Source of the DNA: Clostridiales bacterium
Lineage (GTDB): Bacteria; Bacillota; Clostridia; Oscillospirales; Oscillospiraceae
DNA length: 64,000 nt
NCBI GenBank assembly: GCA_004557735.1
Contig: SFFV01000004.1
Location: forward strand, 62,001 to 126,000
Reading direction: 5' to 3'
Shown here: positions 1 to 7,901 of the stretch, piece after piece
Numbering within the stretch: the first letter of the stretch is position 1
Layout of the letters: every line of letters starts with the position of its first letter
Position numbers and translations under genes: made by a program
The notes under the pieces: model-generated
The model's input: the letters and a program-made list of their open reading frames with translations, nothing else
Told to the model about the DNA's origin: nothing
Databases searched by the model: none

Positions 1-364
1 CTACTGGAAAGCGCCAACCTCTTCGCTCTCGGTAACACTCGGTCTCGGTATCGTGACGTTTTTCTATTTGCAGGGCGCGAGCATCCACGCGCGCGGGTTT
101 ACGGGTTATCTCAAGCGCTTCGTTTCCCCTATCGCGATCATGCTGCCGCTGCTCATTCTGGATGAGTTTATCAAACCTGCGTCACTGGCGCTGCGTCTGT
201 TCGGCAACATCTTCGGCGAAGAAACCGTTACCGAGCAGCTCTATGAACTGCTGCCCATCGGCGCGCCGGTCGTAATGATGGTGCTCTCGCTGCTTTTCTG
301 CGCGCTGCAGGCCATTGTGTTCACAACGCTCGTTTCCATCTATCTGCAGGAGGCCGCCGAATAA
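1..364 (+). CDS. atpB: F0F1 ATP synthase subunit a, C-terminal part (cut by window start)
   Basis: This membrane subunit forms the ion half-channels against the c-ring. The frame is open from base 2 and reads PTSSLSVTLGLGIVTFFY, the asparagine/threonine-rich channel segment of the family, so the start lies before the window. Residues LALRLFGN carry the conserved arginine that releases ions from the c-ring. Two further hydrophobic helices follow and the chain ends in a short polar tail. The c gene begins 51 bases downstream, as in a standard atp operon. The internal ATG at 53 is not the true start because similarity continues upstream of it. Confidence 0.95.
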   Translation, partial: YWKAPTSSLSVTLGLGIVTFFYLQGASIHARGFTGYLKRFVSPIAIMLPLLILDEFIKPASLALRLFGNIFGEETVTEQLYELLPIGAPVVMMVLSLLFCALQAIVFTTLVSIYLQEAAE

Positions 365-415
365 CGGCGCCGTCTCTTTAATAACTGAAGAATTTTTATA
401 AGGAGATACACTACC

Positions 416-646
416 ATGACTGATTCCGCCATTATTGCTCTTGCCGCTGCCCTTTCCATCGCCGTCAGCACCATCTTCCCCGCTCTGAGTCAGGGCAAGG
501 CCGCTGCCGCCGCCATGGAGAGCATTGCCCGTCAGCCCGACGCCGCCGGCGACGTTCGCTCTTCGCTCATCATCTCGATGGCCATGATGGAAGCTCTGAC
601 CATTTACGGCCTCCTGATTGCCTTTATGCTTGTCGCCAAGGTCTGA
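416..646 (+). CDS. atpE: F0F1 ATP synthase subunit c
   Basis: A 76-residue two-helix hairpin that forms the rotor ring. It starts at ATG after AAGGAG with good spacing. The loop ARQPDA is canonical. Helix 1 has PALSQ, the P-x3-Q pattern seen in sodium-binding rings, and helix 2 has the ion-carrying glutamate in MMEALTIYG, with a downstream tyrosine as in Ilyobacter. The Ser/Thr normally after that glutamate in sodium types is Ala here, so ion choice cannot be settled by eye. The glycine-rich packing motif of helix 1 is largely replaced: aligned to Ilyobacter c, the motif glycines become T, F, A and S, with only the last kept. That may change ring size. The identification itself is firm. Confidence 0.95.
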   Translation: MTDSAIIALAAALSIAVSTIFPALSQGKAAAAAMESIARQPDAAGDVRSSLIISMAMMEALTIYGLLIAFMLVAKV

Positions 647-659
647 GAGGCGCAGTACC

Positions 660-1190
660 ATGACGATCGAACCATCTCTCATCGTATGGACGGTTCTGTG
701 CTTTCTCGCGCTGGTGCTCATTTTGAAAAAACTGCTCTTTCAGCCGATGCTGACCTTTATGGACGCACGCAATGCGAAGATCGAGGCCGCGCGCAAGGCA
801 AAGGAGCAGGCACACGCAGAGTATGAAGCGGAAATGCGCCGTCTGGCGGAGGAACGCGCCGCGCAAGCGGCGCAGCTGCGCCAGTCCGGCGCCGCGGCGC
901 TCGAGAGCGCGCACGAGGAGCTTCTTCACCGGACGGCGGAAAAGCGCGCCGAGGCCGCGCAGCGGCTCGAGGAAAACCGCGCCGCGCTCGCCGAGGAATC
1001 CGTCCGCATCTCCCGCGAGCTGGAGCCGCTGCTCTCCGATCTGGCGCTCGATCTCGTAAACCATCTGCAGCATTGGCAGAATGACCGCCACTCCGCCGTG
1101 GACGCGGAAACGGTCGCGGCGCCCTATGCCGATGTGGAGCACCTCACCGCCGGTGATCCTGCGAAAGCTGCTACGAACAGGACGAAATGA
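660..1190 (+). CDS. atpF: F0F1 ATP synthase subunit b
   Basis: A peripheral-stalk subunit of 176 residues. One N-terminal membrane helix (about residues 8-28) is followed by a long charged, alanine-rich helix typical of the b coiled coil. The start at ATG 660 follows GAGAGG; an upstream in-frame start at 618 would lie inside atpE and is rejected. The stop overlaps the next start by four bases (ATGA at 1187), implying translational coupling. The last 25 residues look non-helical. The next gene begins with a second b-type membrane segment, so the stalk probably pairs two different b-like chains. Confidence 0.92.
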   Translation: MTIEPSLIVWTVLCFLALVLILKKLLFQPMLTFMDARNAKIEAARKAKEQAHAEYEAEMRRLAEERAAQAAQLRQSGAAALESAHEELLHRTAEKRAEAAQRLEENRAALAEESVRISRELEPLLSDLALDLVNHLQHWQNDRHSAVDAETVAAPYADVEHLTAGDPAKAATNRTK

Positions 1191-3391
1191 TTATGCGTTT
1201 TGTATATGCCGTTATCAATCTTCTGATCCTTGCGGGGCTCATTTATCTTTTCGGACGGAAATCCATTGTGAAGATCTTTCGCTCCCGCCGGGAGCGGATC
1301 GCGCGCGAACTGGACGAGGCGGAAGCGCCGTTCACCCCCGAGCTGCTGCCAGAGATCTCCGCGCCGGACGATACGGCGCTGCAGTCTGAGCTGGCCGCGG
1401 CGGAGGACGCCGAAAAGGCCGCCCTTGCCGAGATCGAGGCGCAGTATGAGGCGGACGCCGCCGATCAGCGCCGCGAAATGCTCTTCACAACCCGCGCGCA
1501 GATCATTGGGCAGGTTCTCTCTCTCGCCGAGCAGCATATGCGCTCGGAAGAGTATCAGGCGTCCAAGCACGCCCGTCAGTACGAGGCGGTGGAGCAGATT
1601 CTCGCGCAGATTCATCTGACGCCCGGCGACGTTTCCTACCTCTCTCGCAAAGGTGTGCTGTATGTGACGCTCACCTCCTCCGCCGCACTTTCCGACGACG
1701 TTGTTGAAAAGGTGCGTGCGCGCTCGGAAGCGCTCGTTGCCGCCGTCGGGGGGAAGATCTCCTTCTGGGTCCGACAGAACGAAGAGCTGATCGGCGGGCT
1801 GCAGCTCCGCATCGGCGACACGATCTACGACTACACCATATCCAACAAGCTCTACCGTCTCGGCAAGGCGCTCAACGACCGCCCTCTCACAGAGACGGAT
1901 GCCGGATCCATCCGCGCCGGCATGCTTGACGCCGTGCGTCATATGAAGCTTGGCATCGATGTGTTTCAGGTCGGCCGTGTGCTCAGCGTGTCCGACGGCA
2001 TCTGCTGGATGGACGGTCTCGCCGACATCATGTACGGCGAGGTGGTCGAGTTTGTCAACGGCGAGCGCGGCATGGTCATGGATATGCAGGCCGACCGCGT
2101 CGGCTGCATCATCTTCGGCCGCTACGACCATGTGGACAGCTACAGCCGTGTGCGCCGTCTGAACAAGATGGCAAGCGTTCCTGTCGGCGAAGCGATGCTC
2201 GGCCGCGTTGTGGATGCTCTCGGCAAGCCCATTGACGGCCGGGGCCGCATCTGGAGCACCGAGACCCGCCCCATCGAATTTCAGGCGCCTGCCATTCCCG
2301 ACCGGCAGTCGGTCTCCGTGCCGCTTCACACCGGCATCAAGGCGATCGACGCGCTCGTACCCATCGGCCGCGGCCAGCGCGAGCTTATCATCGGCGACCG
2401 CCAGACCGGCAAAACCTCCATCGCCATTGACGCGATCCTCGCTCAGAAGGGGCAGGACGTCCTCTGCATTTATGTCGCCATCGGGCAAAAGCGCGCCGCC
2501 GTCGCGGAGATCGCCGCGCGGCTGGAAGCCGCCGGCGCGATGGAGTATACAACGATCGTGTGCGCCACGGCGTCCGACTCCGCTTCGCTCCAGTATATCG
2601 CGCCGTTTGCCGGCGCGGCGATGAGCGAGTATTTCATGTACAAGGGCCGCGACGTGCTGATCGTGTACGACGATCTCTCCAAGCACGCCGTCGCGTACCG
2701 CGAGCTCTCTCTGCTGCTGCACCGCCCGTCCGGACGCGAAGCGTACCCCGGCGATATCTTCTATCTGCATTCCCGCCTGCTCGAGCGCGCCGCCCGGATC
2801 AACGCCGAGGCCGGCGGCGGCAGCGTTACGGCGCTTCCCGTTATCGAAACACAGGCGGGCGATATCTCCGCCTACATCCCGACGAACGTCATTTCCATCA
2901 CCGACGGTCAGATCTTCCTTGAAGCCGACCTCTTCAACGAAGGCCAGCGTCCGGCGGTCAACGTCGGTCTCTCGGTCTCGCGTGTCGGAGGCGCGGCACA
3001 GACGAAGCTCATGAAGCAGGTCGCCTCCTCGCTGCGCACCGGGCTTGCCCAATACCGCGAGCTTGCCTCCTTCACACAGTTCGGCTCCGATCTGGATGAG
3101 GCGACGCGCAGGACCCTTGCCGCCGGCGCCAAGATGATGGCCGCGCTCCGGCAGGACCGCTTCTCTCCCCTGCCCGACTGGCAGCAGGCGCTGCTCATCT
3201 TCGCCGTAGCCGGCGGCTACGCCGATAAGGTGGAAGAAGATGATCTCAACGACTTTTCGTCTCAGCTTTTCTCGTGGTTCATCGCGAGAGAACCGGCTCT
3301 CACCGAAACGCTCAAAACCGGCAGGAAGCTCGACGACGATACCAGAGCCGCGCTTATCGCCGCGCTCCGTGCGTTTGCGGAGGCGCTCTGA
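1187..3391 (+). CDS. Fused b'-like / delta C-terminal domain / alpha subunit of F1F0 ATP synthase
   Basis: One uninterrupted 734-codon frame. Residues 1-25 are a b-type membrane helix followed by a basic juxtamembrane stretch (FGRKSIVKIFRSRRERI). Residues about 60-135 are a charged helical stalk segment. Residues about 150-228 match the C-terminal domain of delta/OSCP (KISFWVRQNEELIGGLQLRI). Residues about 233-734 are a full alpha subunit: N-terminal helix, beta barrel (VGRVLSVSDG), P-loop GDRQTGKT and the SVSRVGGAAQTK segment bearing the inter-subunit arginine. The delta N-terminal six-helix domain appears to be missing. The only in-frame ATG near the alpha boundary (1922, codon 246) has no ribosome site and lies inside the alpha N-terminal helix. 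Normal alpha is about 505 residues. The chain overlaps gamma by one base. I know b-delta fusions in mycobacteria but not this triple fusion. Confidence 0.93.
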   Translation: MIMRFVYAVINLLILAGLIYLFGRKSIVKIFRSRRERIARELDEAEAPFTPELLPEISAPDDTALQSELAAAEDAEKAALAEIEAQYEADAADQRREMLFTTRAQIIGQVLSLAEQHMRSEEYQASKHARQYEAVEQILAQIHLTPGDVSYLSRKGVLYVTLTSSAALSDDVVEKVRARSEALVAAVGGKISFWVRQNEELIGGLQLRIGDTIYDYTISNKLYRLGKALNDRPLTETDAGSIRAGMLDAVRHMKLGIDVFQVGRVLSVSDGICWMDGLADIMYGEVVEFVNGERGMVMDMQADRVGCIIFGRYDHVDSYSRVRRLNKMASVPVGEAMLGRVVDALGKPIDGRGRIWSTETRPIEFQAPAIPDRQSVSVPLHTGIKAIDALVPIGRGQRELIIGDRQTGKTSIAIDAILAQKGQDVLCIYVAIGQKRAAVAEIAARLEAAGAMEYTTIVCATASDSASLQYIAPFAGAAMSEYFMYKGRDVLIVYDDLSKHAVAYRELSLLLHRPSGREAYPGDIFYLHSRLLERAARINAEAGGGSVTALPVIETQAGDISAYIPTNVISITDGQIFLEADLFNEGQRPAVNVGLSVSRVGGAAQTKLMKQVASSLRTGLAQYRELASFTQFGSDLDEATRRTLAAGAKMMAALRQDRFSPLPDWQQALLIFAVAGGYADKVEEDDLNDFSSQLFSWFIAREPALTETLKTGRKLDDDTRAALIAALRAFAEAL

Positions 3392-4224
3392 TGGCAGGAC
3401 TGCAGCAGCTCAGAAAGCGGCTGAAGAGCATCCGCGCCACCAGCCAGCTTGCCGAGGCGATGCGCACCGCCGCCACGATCAAGTATTCCCGTGTGAGCAG
3501 GGTCCGCGAAGAGTTCGCCTCCTATGCCGACGGCAGCACCGATATGCTCGCGCTGCTCGGCCGGTTCGGGATCTGCCGCGAAACGGATAAGATCTCGCAA
3601 AAAAACTGTCTTGTCCTTTTTGGCAGCAACCGCGGGCTTTGCGGAGGATTCAACGCTGAGCTTTTTCGCTTCATGGATCGGGCGCTCGCTCTCGAGACCG
3701 AAACGCCGCACATCATTTCGTGCAGCCGCAAGGCGAGCGCCTATCTGCGCGAACGCTCGTTCGACTATGAGGAGTTCATCCTCTCCGACGTGCCGGATTA
3801 CGAAGAGACGCACGCGCTCTGCGAGCGTCTGGAAAAGCTCTATTCCACGGGCGCAGTAAACCGCGTGCGCCTCATTTACCAGCGCTACCGCAACATGCTC
3901 ATCCAGGAGCCGACCGACCGCCAGATCCTGCCCGGCCCGGACGAGTGCAGAACCGCGAATCCAAACGGCATTTTGTATCTGCCGAGTCCCGCCGTCATCG
4001 GCGCGCGGCTCGCGCTCACCTGCTTGAACAACGAAGTATTCGCCGCAGCGCTCGACAACGCTTCCGGCGCGCAGGCCGCCACGCTTATGGCGATGCGTTC
4101 TGCCTGCGACAGTGCGGCGGAATCCGCCGCCAAGCTGGAAACCACCATCAATCGCCGGAGACAGGCAGACGTCACCGCCAGCGTCATTGAGATCGCCTCC
4201 GGCAATCTGCAGCAAGGAGAATAG
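3391..4224 (+). CDS. atpG: F1 ATP synthase subunit gamma
   Basis: The central rotor shaft, 277 residues. The N-terminus LQQLRKRLKSIRATSQLAEA and the C-terminus TTINRRRQADVTASVIEI form the antiparallel coiled coil that turns inside the alpha-beta ring; SNRGLCGGFN is the conserved glycine-rich segment of the globular domain. Start ATG 3391 shares a base with the alpha stop. It is slightly shorter than the usual 285-290 residues, with no obvious missing part. The coding is continuous and operon position is canonical. Confidence 0.95.
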   Translation: MAGLQQLRKRLKSIRATSQLAEAMRTAATIKYSRVSRVREEFASYADGSTDMLALLGRFGICRETDKISQKNCLVLFGSNRGLCGGFNAELFRFMDRALALETETPHIISCSRKASAYLRERSFDYEEFILSDVPDYEETHALCERLEKLYSTGAVNRVRLIYQRYRNMLIQEPTDRQILPGPDECRTANPNGILYLPSPAVIGARLALTCLNNEVFAAALDNASGAQAATLMAMRSACDSAAESAAKLETTINRRRQADVTASVIEIASGNLQQGE

Positions 4225-4227
4225 CTT

Positions 4228-5619
4228 ATGTCTGCCGGAAATATTGGTACCATATCCCGTGTCAGCGGCCCCGTTGTGGACGTGCAGTTCCCGGAACACA
4301 GCACCGTCCCGGATATTTTCCACGCCGTCGAGGTCACCATCAACGGCAGCGTTCATGTGCTGGAATGCCTGCAGCAGCTCGGAAAAGGCGAGGTGCGCTG
4401 CATCTCCATGTCCCCTACGGACGGCATGTCCCGCGGCATGGAAGCCGTAGATACCGGCGCGCCGATCTCCGTTCCGGCCAGCGAGGGGATGCTCGGCCGC
4501 ATGATCAACGTTACCGGCGAGCCGATCGACCGCGCCGGCCCGATCCCCGCCGCCGACCGATGGCCGATCCATCACCGCGCGCCGGACTTCATCGACGTTG
4601 TCCCCGCCGGGGAGGTGCTGGAAACCGGCATCAAGGTCATTGACCTGATGACGCCTTACGCCAAGGGCGGCAAGATCGGTCTTTTCGGCGGTGCAGGCGT
4701 CGGCAAGACCGTCCTCATCGAGGAACTGATCCGTAATATCGCTTTTGAACACAACGGCTACTCCGTATTCGCCGGCGTCGGCGAGCGTTCCCGCGAGGGC
4801 AACGACCTGTGGAACGAAATGAAAGAGTCCGGCGTTATCGACAAGACCGCGCTCGTGTTCGGGCAGATGAACGAGACGGCGGGAGCACGTCTGCGCGTGC
4901 CGCTCGCCGGGCTCACCATCGCCGAATACTTCCGCGAGCATTCCCACAAGGATGTGCTGCTCTTCATCGATAACGTATTCCGCTTCACGCAGGCGGGCAG
5001 CGAGGTCTCCGCGCTGCTTGGGCGTATGCCCTCCGCCGTCGGCTATCAGCCGACGCTGGCCTCCGAAATGGGCATGCTGCAGGAGCGCATTGTGTCCACG
5101 AAAAACGGCTCCATCACCTCGGTACAGGCGATCTACGTTCCCGCGGACGATCTGACCGACCCCGCCCCGGCGACCGCATTCTCGCATCTGGACGCCACGA
5201 CCGTCCTTTCGCGCAGCATCGTGGAACTCGGTATCTACCCCGCCGTCGCGCCGCTGGAATCTTCCTCGCGCATGCTGACGCCCGACATTGTCGGCAAGCG
5301 GCATTATCAGACCGCCAGGGAAGTGCAGCGCATATTGCAGCGCTACAACGAGCTGCAGGACATCATCGCCATTCTCGGCATGGATGAGCTCTCCCCCGAG
5401 GACCGGAAAACCGTTTCCCGCGCGCGCCGCGTGCAGCGTTTTATGTCCCAGCCGTTCCATGTGGCGGAGAGCTTCACCGGAATGCCCGGCAAATTCGTGC
5501 ACATCGAGGATACGATCAAGGGCTTTGAAGCCATTCTCGGCGGCGACTGCGACAGCATTCCGGAGCAGAACTTCCTCATGGCCGGTTCCATCGAGGATGT
5601 GTACGCCAAGGGGCGCTGA
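4228..5619 (+). CDS. atpD: F1 ATP synthase subunit beta (catalytic)
   Basis: The catalytic subunit, 463 residues, full length. GGAGVGKTV is the P-loop, GERSREGND contains the catalytic glutamate region, and LLFIDNVFRFTQAGSE is the Walker B segment. The DELSEED lever reads DELSPED, with proline replacing glutamate, which may locally alter the loop that couples gamma rotation to catalysis. CAAGGAG precedes the start by 6 bases. It lies 3 bases after atpG and 17 bases before the epsilon gene. Confidence 0.96.
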   Translation: MSAGNIGTISRVSGPVVDVQFPEHSTVPDIFHAVEVTINGSVHVLECLQQLGKGEVRCISMSPTDGMSRGMEAVDTGAPISVPASEGMLGRMINVTGEPIDRAGPIPAADRWPIHHRAPDFIDVVPAGEVLETGIKVIDLMTPYAKGGKIGLFGGAGVGKTVLIEELIRNIAFEHNGYSVFAGVGERSREGNDLWNEMKESGVIDKTALVFGQMNETAGARLRVPLAGLTIAEYFREHSHKDVLLFIDNVFRFTQAGSEVSALLGRMPSAVGYQPTLASEMGMLQERIVSTKNGSITSVQAIYVPADDLTDPAPATAFSHLDATTVLSRSIVELGIYPAVAPLESSSRMLTPDIVGKRHYQTAREVQRILQRYNELQDIIAILGMDELSPEDRKTVSRARRVQRFMSQPFHVAESFTGMPGKFVHIEDTIKGFEAILGGDCDSIPEQNFLMAGSIEDVYAKGR

Positions 5620-5636
5620 AAGGTTGGGATAGCAGC

Positions 5637-5972
5637 ATGACCGACAAATCCAACGATTCCGCCGCGCCGATCGAGTTTATTGTTCTGACGCCGCACGGCA
5701 AGGCCGTTGATATCCGCTGTGACAGTGTGCATCTCATGCTTTGCGACGATGAGACCGGACACGGCGGCGGACAGGTCGGCTTCCGCCGCGGCCATCTTCC
5801 GGCGGTCCTTGCGCTGGGCGACGGCCCGGCGGACGCGCTGCTGCACGGTGAGACTGTGTTTCATGCCGTGCTGCACGGCGGTTTTGCCTCCGTGCGTGAC
5901 AATGTGATCCGCGTTATCACCGACGGCTCCGTGGATGCCGGCGCGAAAACCGATACGGAAAACGGGAACTGA
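5637..5972 (+). CDS. atpC: F1 ATP synthase subunit epsilon, lacking the C-terminal helical domain
   Basis: A 111-residue epsilon. Residues 10-93 form the N-terminal beta sandwich that binds gamma and the c-ring: FIVLTPHGKAV, VGFRRGHLPAVLALG and GGFASVRDNVIRVITDG. The usual two-helix C-terminal domain, which can inhibit ATP hydrolysis, is absent; only a short acidic tail follows. Usual length is 130-140 residues. The gene closes the operon and its stop codon lies inside a strong hairpin terminator, so the shortness is unlikely to be an assembly artefact, though a frameshift near the end cannot be excluded by eye. Confidence 0.9.
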   Translation: MTDKSNDSAAPIEFIVLTPHGKAVDIRCDSVHLMLCDDETGHGGGQVGFRRGHLPAVLALGDGPADALLHGETVFHAVLHGGFASVRDNVIRVITDGSVDAGAKTDTENGN

Positions 5973-5998
5973 TGCAGCGCATCAGTCCCCGTTTTTTA
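5961..5998 (+). terminator. Terminator of the atp operon
   Basis: Arms GGGGACTGATGC-type stem (AACGGGAACTGATGC pairing with GCATCAGTCCCCGTT, one mismatch) with a 3-base loop and a run of six T. It overlaps both the last codons of atpC and the 3' end of the convergent yhaN-like gene. Confidence 0.85.
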
Positions 5999-7901
5999 TT
6001 TGCATATACCGCTTCTCGCGGCTGTGGCAGGAAAAGAGCAATATCTGCCGGTGCTGCGTAAGCTCTGCAAGATAGTCAAGCGCATACCCCATGCGCACAT
6101 CGTCAAAGTTGATGAGTGCGTCATCGAGCACGATCGGGCAAGGCTCTTCCCCGCCAAGGAGCATATCGCACAGCGTAAGCCGCAGCGCCAGATACAGCTG
6201 ATCGGCCGTTCCCCGGCTGAGGAACGCGCTCTCATGGAGCACCGGCTCCCCGGCGCAGCGGACAAGGGCGTTCAGCTCGCGGTCGAGCGTAAGCTCGGTA
6301 TAGGCTCCGCCGGTCAGCCGGGAGAGCGCCGCGGCGGCGCTTCTTGCCAGCGCCGGGGAAAACTCCGAGCGCATCTCTTCATCGGTGAGCGCCAGTTCGT
6401 CGAGCGCGACGGTCAGCGCTTCCAGCTCGGATTCCACACGATCATGCTCCGCTTCCAGCGCATGGAGACGGCTCTTCCATACCAGCGGATCGCCGAGCGT
6501 ATCGAGCCGCCCGCGCAGCCGGGCGGTTTCCTCACGGAGAAGCTGCTCTTTTTTGTCGTTTTCCGCCATCTGGCGGAGAGGCGCGGCGTCACCGCCGAGT
6601 ATCTCCGCGAGTTCCTGATGGAGCCGCAGCTCCTTTTCGGCAAGGCTGCGGGCATACCCGCGCTCTTCTTCCGCCGCATGAGCGAGAGCCTCAGCCTCTT
6701 CCCACTGCGAGACATACGCCGCGAAGCATTCCGGAATATCCTGCGATGTTTCGGCCCCGTACCGGTGCAGTATCTCACGGAGCGCCCGGCCGGCGTCGGC
6801 GCGCTTGCGCGCGCGGGAAATCGACAGGATTCCAAGCGCCGCAAGCGCAAAAAGCGTTGCAGCCGCTCCCAGCCAGAAAACACGGCGATAGAATCCCGCA
6901 GCGGCAAAGGCGCCGGCGGCGAGCAGGAGAAGTATCCATGTCCAAAGCCCGAATCCGGGCGCGTTGGCCGCCCGCTCCGCTTTTTCCGCCCGGCGCATGT
7001 CGGCGCGGGCGCGCTCGGCCGCCGTATCGTCCGGTTCCGCGCCGCGGAGGATCCCGGCGCGGAGCGCCTCTTTTGCTGCGGCGGACGTCTTTTCGCGGCG
7101 CGCGGTCTCATTTTCCGCCTGTTCCCGTTCGGCCCGGCAGATCTTTAAACGCCGTTCCGTGTCCTCGCGCCGCTTTTCCTGCGCACCGGCAAGGTTTTTC
7201 CGGGCGCTCATCCCGTGGAGGCGGGCATTCTCCGCCATTTCCTCCGCCCGGGCAAGCTCTGCCGCGGTCTTTTCCATCGCGGCAAGATTTTCCTTCGCCG
7301 CCGCCATTTCCGCTTCCAGCTCCGGAAGACGTCCGCTGCTGCGGTAACGGCACTTTCGCTGCAAGGCGCGCAGCCGCGCTTCCGCCTCCGAAAACGAGCC
7401 GTTCTCCTCGCCCGCGGTGACGAGCGAGGCGATCTTTTTTTCGAGCTCCGCCCCCTGCCGGACGCCAATGCCGGCCGGCCCGATGAACGCCGTGCGCTCG
7501 AATACCGGCAGTGAAGCGCCGGTAAGCGTTTCTCCGGCGTTCTCCCCGGTAAGGCCGGGAACCGGCTGACCGGAGCGCGAATATACGGCGGAGAATACGC
7601 GCATGGGCGCCGAGGGAGCGCGTGTCGAGCGTGAGAGGGTGATTTCCTTCCCGCGGAACGAAAGATCCATCGTCCCCGCCATCGGGGCTCCGTTCCACGG
7701 GGCATACAGCACCTTGTCCGGCTTTTTCCCGGCGCGGCCACGCTGGGCGGTGTCGATGCCGTAGAGCATGGCGCGCAAAAACGCGCACCACGTTGTTTTT
7801 CCGTATTCGTTTGGCGCTTCGATGATGTTCAGCCCCGGCGAGAACTCAAGCGTGCGGTTTTGCAGCACGCCGAAGCTCGCCGTCATTTTCCGCACGATCA
7901 C
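5982..7901 (-). CDS. YhaN-like SMC-type AAA ATPase with central membrane segment
   Basis: A Rad50/SbcC-like ATPase of about 639 residues. The N-terminal P-loop is EAPNEYGKTT after the ASFG-type first strand. Long charged coiled coils flank two hydrophobic helices in the middle (WTWILLLLAAGAFAAAGF and a second just after), as in Bacillus YhaN. The C-terminal ABC signature is LSRGTADQLYLALRL and Walker B is CPIVLDDALINFDD. The chosen start is GTG 7901, preceded by GGGAGG at good spacing and overlapping the upstream stop as GTGA; a TTG at 7916 is less likely. It probably works with the YhaO-like phosphoesterase encoded just upstream, at the membrane, on DNA ends. The substrate is inferred from family. 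Confidence 0.88.
   Translation of the reverse strand: MIVRKMTASFGVLQNRTLEFSPGLNIIEAPNEYGKTTWCAFLRAMLYGIDTAQRGRAGKKPDKVLYAPWNGAPMAGTMDLSFRGKEITLSRSTRAPSAPMRVFSAVYSRSGQPVPGLTGENAGETLTGASLPVFERTAFIGPAGIGVRQGAELEKKIASLVTAGEENGSFSEAEARLRALQRKCRYRSSGRLPELEAEMAAAKENLAAMEKTAAELARAEEMAENARLHGMSARKNLAGAQEKRREDTERRLKICRAEREQAENETARREKTSAAAKEALRAGILRGAEPDDTAAERARADMRRAEKAERAANAPGFGLWTWILLLLAAGAFAAAGFYRRVFWLGAAATLFALAALGILSISRARKRADAGRALREILHRYGAETSQDIPECFAAYVSQWEEAEALAHAAEEERGYARSLAEKELRLHQELAEILGGDAAPLRQMAENDKKEQLLREETARLRGRLDTLGDPLVWKSRLHALEAEHDRVESELEALTVALDELALTDEEMRSEFSPALARSAAAALSRLTGGAYTELTLDRELNALVRCAGEPVLHESAFLSRGTADQLYLALRLTLCDMLLGGEEPCPIVLDDALINFDDVRMGYALDYLAELTQHRQILLFSCHSREKRYMQIKNGD

Noticed and set aside
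1124..3052. Long minus-strand open frame (642 codons) opposite the fused alpha gene
   Set aside because: It is a GC-rich shadow of the atp genes; no family motif, no ribosome site, and the plus strand is clearly coding.
3262..5502. 746-codon minus-strand frame opposite gamma and beta
   Set aside because: Antisense shadow of strongly conserved ATP synthase genes.
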